A DNA stretch of 64,000 nt from Sediminibacterium sp. (GTDB lineage: Bacteria; Bacteroidota; Bacteroidia; Chitinophagales; Chitinophagaceae), in contig JAFWCB010000005.1 in the NCBI GenBank assembly GCA_017537025.1, positions 836,104-900,103 on the forward strand, read 5' to 3'. Shown here in pieces: positions 55,732 through 63,242 of this stretch (position 1 is the stretch's first letter; each line of letters begins with the position of its first letter). The notes beneath the pieces were generated by a model. It saw nothing but the letters and a program-made list of their open reading frames with translations. It ran no database searches and was not told the origin of the DNA. The position numbers and the translations under genes are program-made.

Positions 55732-56970
55732 TTAATTAGATAGGATAACACCTTTCTTTGCTCTTTGATTGATGATAAAGGTAATTACTATTGAAATAAG
55801 GGTCAAAATCAGCATAACAACAAATGCTTTCTCATAATTTCCATTTGCTTTTCGCATACTGCCGAGTACAGCTACACCCACAGATGCGCATATCGTATCA
55901 ATGAATGAAAGTAATCCCAAAATGGTTCCGTAAGCAGCGCCGCCAAACAAATTAATGATGTATAACTGAATCATGGTAAATGTACCACTATAGCCTAGCC
56001 CGAAAACAATAGCACAGGGTATTACAAAGTTTTTATCATGTAAGCTGAGATATAAAAATAAACAGCCTAAAAACATATTTACAACGCTTAGTAACATGAT
56101 TTTTTTCACATCGAACTTATCTCCTAAGAAACCGAATAAAAATTTACCTAATAATCCGCAAGTAAAGAATACGCCTTGCAGTTTACCGCTTTGAGCAACA
56201 TCCAGGAGTAGGTCGGCTTGATAATTTCGTTGATTTTGAATAAAGCCGCCAATGCAAAACCACAACGCTGCGGTAACTAATGCCAGCATATAAAATTCAC
56301 TGGATCCTAATGCTTTTTTAAGTAATGATTTGCGTTCGGCCCTGTCTACTTTTGGTTGTTTACCTATGGTACCTTCAACACCATCTGCATAGGCATTAAT
56401 TTTAGACGGATGCGAAAAGATCAAAAGTGCCGGAAGCAAAATCAAACAAGTACAAATAATAGCTTGATATTGCGCAGCAGTTTGCCAACCTAGTATCTTG
56501 ATCCATTTGCCTACTAGTGGGGCAAATATGGCCGGACCAACACTACTTGCCATCAATAAAGTGCCGGTTGCTATTCCTTTGTATTTTACGAACCAGTTAT
56601 TAATTACATACATGCTGGTGAGTAACCCTACTAAACAAAGAAACAGGGGGTATACAATGGTAAAAGCTCTAACCATTCCAAAGCTTGTAGCATTGGCCAA
56701 AAAAAATAAACCTGCAGAAGCTCCAATAGCACCGGTAACAATTAATTTTTTTGGAGAAAAACGTTCTAGTAAAAAACCTACCAATGGCAAGGGCAGGGCT
56801 AGTACTAAATAGAGTATCGCAGCTAAGCCAGTTGCTTTAGCAATATCAACATTAAAAGTTTTGGCAAACTCTGGCAAATACAAATTGAATGTATTAAGTA
56901 CGATACCATTACTAGCCATGTACATTAAAAACAAGCAAACTAATATTACCCAACAATATATTTTTTTCAT
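55732..56970 (-). CDS. MFS transporter (oxalate/formate antiporter-like, OFA)
   Basis: The 412-residue carrier has 12 hydrophobic segments. It contains GIVLNTFNLYLPEFAKTFNVD after helix 1, GFLLERFSPKKLIVTGAIGAS, and FFTCGLLGKFLFGFLGDKFD between helices, typical of the OFA/monocarboxylate MFS group. It is the first gene of the MFS-MarR-GH13 operon, 5 bp before MarR. It probably carries a small acid product or substrate, under control of site G, 33 bp upstream. Confidence 0.85.
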   Translation of the reverse strand: MKKIYCWVILVCLFLMYMASNGIVLNTFNLYLPEFAKTFNVDIAKATGLAAILYLVLALPLPLVGFLLERFSPKKLIVTGAIGASAGLFFLANATSFGMVRAFTIVYPLFLCLVGLLTSMYVINNWFVKYKGIATGTLLMASSVGPAIFAPLVGKWIKILGWQTAAQYQAIICTCLILLPALLIFSHPSKINAYADGVEGTIGKQPKVDRAERKSLLKKALGSSEFYMLALVTAALWFCIGGFIQNQRNYQADLLLDVAQSGKLQGVFFTCGLLGKFLFGFLGDKFDVKKIMLLSVVNMFLGCLFLYLSLHDKNFVIPCAIVFGLGYSGTFTMIQLYIINLFGGAAYGTILGLLSFIDTICASVGVAVLGSMRKANGNYEKAFVVMLILTLISIVITFIINQRAKKGVILSN

Positions 56971-57003
56971 GCAGCAATTTTTTGGCTGTATTAAGGTACA
57001 TAA

Positions 57004-57024
57004 TTAATTAACATGGTTAACTAT
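57004..57024. promoter_or_regulatory. Operator site G upstream of MFS-MarR-GH13
   Basis: TTAATTAA-CATGG-TTAACTAT matches the shared palindrome with one or two mismatches in each half. It is 33 bp before the MFS start, so the regulator's own operon is probably autoregulated. Confidence 0.7.
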
Positions 57025-57030
57025 TTTCAA

Positions 57031-57084
57031 TCTTCAATCTGTAATCTTCAATCAGTGATAAAAGCAGATTGAAGACTGAAGATT
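57031..57084. repeat. Intergenic inverted repeat of TCTTCAATCTG
   Basis: TCTTCAATCTG (57031-57041) is matched exactly inverted by CAGATTGAAGA (57065-57075), with further related words to 57084. It lies between the SDR stop and operator G. The lack of a T tract argues against a simple terminator. Confidence 0.75.
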
Positions 57085-57094
57085 TCTGATTTAG

Positions 57095-57868
57095 CTAAAC
57101 GCCTTTAATAGCTCCTCCATCAACGGTAATAGTTTGCCCGGTAATATAGCGGCTATGCGGGCTTAGAAGCCATAGTGCTAAGCTGGCAAAATCATCGGCT
57201 TCACCCAGGGCGCCCACAGGTATTTGGCTGATAGCTGCTGCCTTAACTTCTTCAAAAGTTTGGCCTGTTTGTTCGGCTTTCTTATGATAAATCCGATTGA
57301 TAGCCGGGGTATTATGCGAACCCGGACCCATGATATTTAAAGTAATCCCCGATTTGGCAATTTCTTGTGCTAAAGTTTTTACCATACCCACAACCGCAGC
57401 ACGCAATGAGTTACTCAACACTAAATTTTCTGCCGGTTGCTTTACAGTATAACTTTCGATATAAACAATACGGCCATAGCCGCTTTCTATCATCTGTGGA
57501 ATAAAAGCTTGTGTAAAAGCTACTTTCCAACGCAGTAATAACTGGTAGGCATGATCCCAATCCGCTAAAGTTGTTTCTAGTACTGTTTTTGCCGGTGGTC
57601 CGCCGGCATTCATAACAATTCCATGTAATTGTTGATTACCGATGTACTTTTTACAAGCTTCGATAGCTGTGTTTGTATCAACGCCTACATCTGCCACAAC
57701 ACAGTGTACAAATGGGTTTTCGGCATATAATTCGGCGAGGGAAGATGCTGTTCGGGCAATAGCAATTACACGGGCTCCTTCTGTTAATAATTGTTGTGTA
57801 ATAGCTTTGCCAAAACCGGAAGTAGCACCTCCTACAATAAATAATTGATTTTTAAGTTGAAGATTCAT
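57095..57868 (-). CDS. SDR-fold protein with non-canonical active site
   Basis: The 257-residue protein has GGATSGFGKAI (cofactor), NAGGPP and the terminal TGQTITVDGGAIKG. The usual YxxxK is replaced by S152-N-S-L-R156 (LVLSNSLRAAVVG), a variant seen in some SDR-family members. S139 of IVYIES keeps its place. Activity may depend on other residues or be lost. It ends the operon that begins with the HMG-CoA-lyase-like gene. Confidence 0.85.
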   Translation of the reverse strand: MNLQLKNQLFIVGGATSGFGKAITQQLLTEGARVIAIARTASSLAELYAENPFVHCVVADVGVDTNTAIEACKKYIGNQQLHGIVMNAGGPPAKTVLETTLADWDHAYQLLLRWKVAFTQAFIPQMIESGYGRIVYIESYTVKQPAENLVLSNSLRAAVVGMVKTLAQEIAKSGITLNIMGPGSHNTPAINRIYHKKAEQTGQTFEEVKAAAISQIPVGALGEADDFASLALWLLSPHSRYITGQTITVDGGAIKGV

Positions 57869-57877
57869 ATTGTTATA

Positions 57878-59335
57878 TTAATAAGGTCGATGTAAATAGT
57901 TTCCTTGGGCTTCACCAAGTATTTCTCCTTTTTCATAAATCAAGGTACCCCTTAAAAAGGTAGCTGTTACAGGGGCTCTAAATTGATGACCTTCAAAAAC
58001 GCTATAGCCCTGCGTGCTTGGCGAGTCGGCTGATTTAACGGTAAATGTTTGATTGGGATCAATTAATACAATATCACCATCAAAGCCTTCTGCAATATCG
58101 CCTTTATGTTTTAATCCAAATCTTTGTGCAGGGTTCCAACAGAGCAGTTCTGCCATTTTATTTACGGATAAACCACGTTTAGAGCCTTCGGTGAACACGC
58201 CACTAAGTAGAAATTCAGATCCGCCAAAGCCGCTTTTGGCTAACCATACATTATCTTTTTCATGTGCATCTGTTTTAAATTCTGCTTTACAGCATGCATG
58301 GTCGCTACATACCCAGTCTATATTACCGGCTAATACATGTTCCCATAAATATTCCACATCTTCCCGGCTCCTAATGGGTGGATTCACTTTAGCATGTAAA
58401 CCACATTCGCAATCGTAATCTAATATTAAATGTGCTAGCGTTACTTCTCTTTTGAAGTTAATATGCGGAAAAACTTGTTGCATCATAAGGGCTGCATCTA
58501 CTGCTTTCGCTGAAGTGAGATGCAATAAATTAATATTGGCGCAAGATGTTTCATGTGCGAGATAGGAAGCAATAAAAATAGCGAGCCCCTCACTATGTGG
58601 AGGCCTGGCCGCAGAATAAGCCCTTAAACCTTTGAGCTTGCCTTCTTTCTGTACAATATTGGTATATGCTCGCATGATTTCTGCAGTTTCACAATGTAGC
58701 CCGAGACTAATGGAATCCGCTTTCTCAGGAAACCGATCTATGGCTTTTTTCACTCCCCTCATAATAAACTCAAAATGGGCATAATCATAATACTCGCCAT
58801 CGGGAGTCATTAAAAAATCTTTCTGTGTATTACTGGTTCCATGTAAGCCATAGTTACCATAAAACATAAATATTTTAAAACTTGTGACGCCGAATTTTTC
58901 AATCAACATTTCTATTTCATCTATATGACTGTATTGAATCGGTGCAATATGGTAGCTATAGTCTACATAAAACCGATCTTTAGAAATAGAGAGTACTTCG
59001 GGGAAAAAAGTTGAATAAGGTCCGGTTTTATTTAAATAATATTTACCGGTACGCATATAGTTTAAGGAAGAAGTAACACCCCCCATCGCAGCCGCCTTAC
59101 TTTCAGTTATGGCATCTTCCTCCAAAGGATTGTAAATACCCGTGTGCATATGCGCATCTGTTAAGCCGGGGAATGCCAATTGATGTTGACCGTCGTATAC
59201 AGTAGCTGCTTCAGTGTCGGTAATGCCAGTAGCTACCTTTACAACTTTGCCATTCTTTATAGCAATATCTGCCTTTTGGGTTCCCACATAATTTGGACGA
59301 ACCACGTCAACATTTTTAATCAATAGATCGTACAT
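57878..59335 (-). CDS. Dihydropyrimidinase/hydantoinase-like cyclic amidohydrolase
   Basis: The 485-residue protein has all metal ligands of the family: DAHMHTG (HxH), the carboxylated-Lys region TSFKIFMFY (Lys about 151), LGLHCET, LLHLTS and VCSDHACC (Asp). It opens cyclic amides, imides, dihydropyrimidines or hydantoins with a binuclear zinc centre. It is 11 bp downstream of the CoA-transferase gene in the HMGL operon. Dihydropyrimidinase, dihydroorotase or allantoinase functions are equally possible, but the context favours a degradative imidase role. Confidence 0.88.
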   Translation of the reverse strand: MYDLLIKNVDVVRPNYVGTQKADIAIKNGKVVKVATGITDTEAATVYDGQHQLAFPGLTDAHMHTGIYNPLEEDAITESKAAAMGGVTSSLNYMRTGKYYLNKTGPYSTFFPEVLSISKDRFYVDYSYHIAPIQYSHIDEIEMLIEKFGVTSFKIFMFYGNYGLHGTSNTQKDFLMTPDGEYYDYAHFEFIMRGVKKAIDRFPEKADSISLGLHCETAEIMRAYTNIVQKEGKLKGLRAYSAARPPHSEGLAIFIASYLAHETSCANINLLHLTSAKAVDAALMMQQVFPHINFKREVTLAHLILDYDCECGLHAKVNPPIRSREDVEYLWEHVLAGNIDWVCSDHACCKAEFKTDAHEKDNVWLAKSGFGGSEFLLSGVFTEGSKRGLSVNKMAELLCWNPAQRFGLKHKGDIAEGFDGDIVLIDPNQTFTVKSADSPSTQGYSVFEGHQFRAPVTATFLRGTLIYEKGEILGEAQGNYLHRPY

Positions 59336-59346
59336 GCCTGGATGTT

Positions 59347-60525
59347 TTATATCGTTGTAATAATATTTTTATTGGCTAATGTTAAAATCGTTGCTTCGTT
59401 GTATCCTAAGCTTGTTAAGATATCTTTCGTGTGTTCTCCAATAGCAGGTGGATTTTGAATAAGTTCAATGGTGGCCCCTTCATAATCGATAGGTGTTTTT
59501 GGAAGTTTAGTAATAGTGCCATCCGGTAAAGTAGTGGTAAGTAAGCTTCCGCCTTCATTTAATTGAATGTCGTTGAATAAATCTTCCGGTTTAGTGATAG
59601 GGGCAAATGTAATTCCTGCTACTTCGCACTTATCCATGATCTCCTGCTTAGTAAATGTTTTCATCATTTTTTCTACTTCGGGTAGAAACCATTCTCGCTG
59701 ATCAATACGATTATTATTAGTATGTAACCGTGGATCAGCTTTCCAATCCGCTCTTTCAAAAGCATCACAAAAACGCTCCCAATGTTTTTCACTGATGATT
59801 CCTACAAAAACCTGGCTATCGTCTTTTGTATCAAAAACCCGATAAATACTCCAAGCACTAACACGCGCGGGCATTGGCGGCACTGGTGTTTTAGTAATGG
59901 CGCCATAGGCCATATGCTGGCCCATTAAAAAAGCTGTTGTTTCAAACAAGCTTGCTTTCACTATTTTACCAACACCCGTTTTCTCTCTTTCATATAAGGC
60001 TAATAAAATGCCCGTATAGCCGAATGTACCGCCGGTAATATCAATTACCGAAGTGCCCGCACGAAGCGGATCTCCCGGTCTACCGGTCATGTACGCTAAT
60101 CCGCCCATCATTTGTACCACTTCATCCATGGCGTGGCGCTTTTCGTAAGGGCCGTTGGCAAAACCTTTTAAAGAGCAATAAATAATTTTTGGATTGATTT
60201 GTTGTAAGTGTATGTAACTGTATCCTAAGCGATCCATAGTGCCCGGACCAAAATTCTCTACTACTACATCAGCGGTAGGCACTAGCTCTTCAATAATTTT
60301 TTTGCCTTCAACCGATTTAATATCAATGGCTAAACTTTTTTTATTTCTATTGTAGAAAGGAAAATAACCTGTGCCAAATCCTTTAAGGCGGCGGGTTTCA
60401 TCGCCCTGCGGTGGTTCAATATGAATGACTTCTGCACCCATATCTGCCAATAATAAACCTGTTGTTGGTCCCATTACGGCATGGGTAAATTCGAGTACAC
60501 GTATGCCTGTTAAGGGTAAGCTCAT
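59347..60525 (-). CDS. CaiB/BaiF-family (class III) CoA-transferase
   Basis: The 392-residue enzyme starts PLTGIRVLEFTHAVMGPTTG and has GDETRRLKGFG, RNKKSLAIDI, ADVVVENFGPG and the catalytic Asp in HAMDEVVQMMGGLA (near 169). Class III enzymes transfer CoA between carboxylic acids. It overlaps the LeuD-like gene by 4 bp. It would activate a diacid for cleavage by the HMGL-type lyase. Confidence 0.92.
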   Translation of the reverse strand: MSLPLTGIRVLEFTHAVMGPTTGLLLADMGAEVIHIEPPQGDETRRLKGFGTGYFPFYNRNKKSLAIDIKSVEGKKIIEELVPTADVVVENFGPGTMDRLGYSYIHLQQINPKIIYCSLKGFANGPYEKRHAMDEVVQMMGGLAYMTGRPGDPLRAGTSVIDITGGTFGYTGILLALYEREKTGVGKIVKASLFETTAFLMGQHMAYGAITKTPVPPMPARVSAWSIYRVFDTKDDSQVFVGIISEKHWERFCDAFERADWKADPRLHTNNNRIDQREWFLPEVEKMMKTFTKQEIMDKCEVAGITFAPITKPEDLFNDIQLNEGGSLLTTTLPDGTITKLPKTPIDYEGATIELIQNPPAIGEHTKDILTSLGYNEATILTLANKNIITTI

Positions 60526-61010
60526 TCGAGTATATAATCTTTATGTTTTTGTAAATAGTTTACCAATCCGCCTTCTTGCATAATAGCCAACATTACCTTG
60601 GGCATTTTAGTAGCATTATAGGTTTTGTTTTTTGTTTTATTTTCAACGATTCCGCTTGCTAAATCAACTGCTAACAAATCACCTGTTTCAATATCATGGT
60701 CAGGTATTTCTAAAACAGGTAATCCGATATTGATAGCATTACGGAAAAAAATACGTGCAAAAAAACGAGCGATCACTACCGATACACCTGCAGCCTTTAA
60801 TGCCACCGGTGCTTGCTCGCGCGATGAACCACAACCAAAATTATCTCCTGCCACAATCATATCACCCACTTGAAATTTTTTATGAAAATCAGGATCAAGA
60901 TCTTCCATCACATGCGCTGCTAGTGAGGCGATATCTAATGTTTTAGTATACTTACCGGGTATGATACGATCGGTATCGATATTGTTTCCGTATGTGTGGG
61001 CTATAGGCAT
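60522..61010 (-). CDS. LeuD-type aconitase-family small subunit (second set)
   Basis: The 162-residue protein has the canonical small-subunit features: NIDTDRIIPGKYT at the N-terminus and GDNFGCGSSREQAP (N57-R64) with Cys, SSR substrate loop intact. This contrasts with the divergent partner at 39486-40022. It pairs with the LeuC-like gene 24 bp upstream and overlaps the CoA-transferase gene by 4 bp. Confidence 0.92.
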   Translation of the reverse strand: MPIAHTYGNNIDTDRIIPGKYTKTLDIASLAAHVMEDLDPDFHKKFQVGDMIVAGDNFGCGSSREQAPVALKAAGVSVVIARFFARIFFRNAINIGLPVLEIPDHDIETGDLLAVDLASGIVENKTKNKTYNATKMPKVMLAIMQEGGLVNYLQKHKDYILE

Positions 61011-61034
61011 AGCAAAAAGATTTTTAGATTCGGG

Positions 61035-62279
61035 TTACAAGATTTGAGATTTAGGCGTATTGATGAAACCATGGAGTGCACTTATAGCAACTGTTGCAGG
61101 ATTGGCCAAATAAATACTGGCATTCGGATTACCCATTCTTCCCTTAAAATTTCTATTAGCAGCACTGATCACTACTTCTCCGTCTCCGGGTACCCCTTCA
61201 TGACTTCCTACACAAGGTCCACAGCCACTATTGATGATAGTAGCACCCGCTTCTATAAGTGTTTGTATCGTACCATCTTTTAAGGCATCTATCAAAACCT
61301 GTTTACTGGCAGGTGCAATCACCATGCGAACGCCAGGGGCAATATGCTTTCCTTTTAAAATAGCTGCCGCAGTTTGTAAGTCATCCAGGCGCCCATTTGT
61401 ACAAGTGCCAATAAAAGCATAACTAATTTTAGTGCCTACATAATCTTCAACATTATGAACATCATCGGGCGAATTGGGGATAGCAATTTTAGGTTGGATA
61501 GCGGCGGCATCTATTTCGATAACCCTACTATAATTTGCATCATCATCTGCTTCAATAGGCTCAAAATCGTAGGGCAGTTGTAATCCTTTAGGAGAAACGA
61601 TACCCGTTTTCGCTCCCATTTCTGCTACCATATTACAAAGCACCATACGTTGAGAAAGGGAGAGTTGTGCAGCGGCTTCACCATGATATTCAACTGCCTG
61701 ATAAGTAGCGCCACTGATGGTTAATTGTTTCACCACTTCTAATACTAAATCCTTTCCACTTACACCGGGCTGTAATTTTTTTCCATGTAATACCACCTTA
61801 ATAGTTTGCGGCACTTTCAACCAAATTTTTCCGGTAAGCATAACAGCAGCCAGATCGGTACTACCCACTCCACAGGCAAATGCATTGAGAGCGCCATAGG
61901 TTGGCGTATGGCTATCGGCACCCATAAAAATATCACCGGGTTTTACTTTGTGATTGTCTACCATTACTTGGTGACAAATACCACTGCCAATATCGTATAA
62001 CGAACATCCATACTCATGGGCAAAACTGCGCATCAAGTTATGGAGGTTAGCAATACGCTCATTCGGTGCCGGTGCTGCATGATCGATGATTAAATGAAAT
62101 TTATTTTTATCGGCTAGCTCGGTTCCTCCCATTTCTTTAAAAGCCTTTATGGCTAAGGGTGCTGTGGTATCTGTAGCCATACAACCATCAACAGGAACAA
62201 TACAAAGTTCACCTGCATATACTTTTTTACCGGCATGATTTGATATTATTTTCTCAGCAATTGTTTGCGGCATGATCAT
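61035..62279 (-). CDS. LeuC-type aconitase-family large subunit (second set)
   Basis: The 414-residue protein has GADSHTPTYGALNAFACGVGS, IGTCTNGRLDDL and NSGCGPCVGSHEG with the three cluster Cys. Its size fits isopropylmalate/dimethylmalate/citraconate dehydratase-type large subunits. The start overlaps the HMGL stop (ATGA), so translation is coupled. Because the genome presumably needs a separate leucine-biosynthetic copy, a catabolic role is likely here. It would convert an unsaturated diacid to its hydroxy form. Confidence 0.92.
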   Translation of the reverse strand: MIMPQTIAEKIISNHAGKKVYAGELCIVPVDGCMATDTTAPLAIKAFKEMGGTELADKNKFHLIIDHAAPAPNERIANLHNLMRSFAHEYGCSLYDIGSGICHQVMVDNHKVKPGDIFMGADSHTPTYGALNAFACGVGSTDLAAVMLTGKIWLKVPQTIKVVLHGKKLQPGVSGKDLVLEVVKQLTISGATYQAVEYHGEAAAQLSLSQRMVLCNMVAEMGAKTGIVSPKGLQLPYDFEPIEADDDANYSRVIEIDAAAIQPKIAIPNSPDDVHNVEDYVGTKISYAFIGTCTNGRLDDLQTAAAILKGKHIAPGVRMVIAPASKQVLIDALKDGTIQTLIEAGATIINSGCGPCVGSHEGVPGDGEVVISAANRNFKGRMGNPNASIYLANPATVAISALHGFINTPKSQIL

Positions 62280-63187
62280 ATCATTTTTATATCGGCTCTA
62301 TCTAACAACGAATAAACTAATCCCGGTAGGGGGGCTCCTATTTGTTTTTCCATATCCCTACTAACAAGAGCTACTTTGTGTATATCAATATCGGTGCTAT
62401 GCCCCATTTGATGGAGCATGTGTACGGTATCCTCAGTGGCAATATTGCCGGTAGCGCCTTCAATAAACGGACAGCCACCAAGGCCGCCAAAAGCAGTATC
62501 AAATTGATAAATACCGGCATCAATAGCGGCTAACAAGTTTGCGTATCCTTTATTTTCCGTGTTATGTAAGTGAAGGGTTATAGGCATATCCGATGAAATT
62601 GCTTGTATAATCTTCATCATTTTATGAATTTGTGCCGGATTACCCATGCCGGTAGAATCGGCTAATGCTAATTCGGCTACCCCACAATTAATATGATGCT
62701 GAACCAAGTCATATACTACATGCTCATTTATTTTTCCTTCGTAGCGGCAGCCAAAAGCACATTGAATACCCCCGCGTACGGTTATGTTTTCCTGTCTGGC
62801 AATTTTTACCATTTCAGCAAACTCAACTTTGGCTTCCTCAATAGATTTATTGGTATTTTTACGACTGTGGGTATCGCTGGCAGAGAGTGAGATAGATACA
62901 TGTTTCAAACCCGCTTTAGCAGCTCTTTCAATTCCTTTCAGATTAAGCACTAACCCGCTGAAAACTACACCCGGCGCAGCAGGCAATCCCGAACAAATAA
63001 TTTCTGCATCGGCCATTTGAGGAACTATTTTTGGGTGAACAAAACTTGCTACCTGAATTCGTTTTAAGCCGGCTGTAATAAGTTGGTTTATATACGCCAG
63101 TTTTTTTTCGACAGGAATAATAACCGCAAGCGTTTGCATACCATCGCGTAGTCCTTGCTCTTCAATAATAATTTTTTTCCCTTCCAT
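62276..63187 (-). CDS. HMG-CoA-lyase-family enzyme
   Basis: The start is ATG 63187 (MEGKKIIIEEQGLRDGMQT); the 204-bp upstream extension runs through the operator and the divergent gene. The 303-residue TIM-barrel has EQGLRDG, SFVHPKIVPQMADAE, ALADSTGMGNP, LHLHNTENKG (metal His pair) and GGLGGCPFIEGATGN with the catalytic Cys. It cleaves 3-hydroxy-acyl-CoA such as HMG-CoA or citramalyl-CoA. It heads the operon HMGL-LeuC-LeuD-CoA-transferase-amidohydrolase-SDR. Confidence 0.92.
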   Translation of the reverse strand: MEGKKIIIEEQGLRDGMQTLAVIIPVEKKLAYINQLITAGLKRIQVASFVHPKIVPQMADAEIICSGLPAAPGVVFSGLVLNLKGIERAAKAGLKHVSISLSASDTHSRKNTNKSIEEAKVEFAEMVKIARQENITVRGGIQCAFGCRYEGKINEHVVYDLVQHHINCGVAELALADSTGMGNPAQIHKMMKIIQAISSDMPITLHLHNTENKGYANLLAAIDAGIYQFDTAFGGLGGCPFIEGATGNIATEDTVHMLHQMGHSTDIDIHKVALVSRDMEKQIGAPLPGLVYSLLDRADIKMI

Positions 63188-63190
63188 AAA

Positions 63191-63211
63191 ATAGTTAATG
63201 AAGTTAACTAA
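63191..63211. promoter_or_regulatory. Operator site H between divergent genes
   Basis: ATAGTTAA-TGAAG-TTAACTAA (one mismatch) lies 3 bp before the HMGL start codon and 31 bp before the divergent GTG start. The near contact with the HMGL start means binding would block transcription or the very start of the message. Confidence 0.8.
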
Positions 63212-63242
63212 TTTTTGTAGATTCAACCATAAAATTACTGCT

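Noticed and set aside
39486-62279. LeuC/LeuD pairs as leucine-biosynthesis genes
   Set aside because: No leuA or leuB is adjacent, both pairs are linked to lyases or CoA-transferase and operators, and one small subunit has a changed substrate loop.
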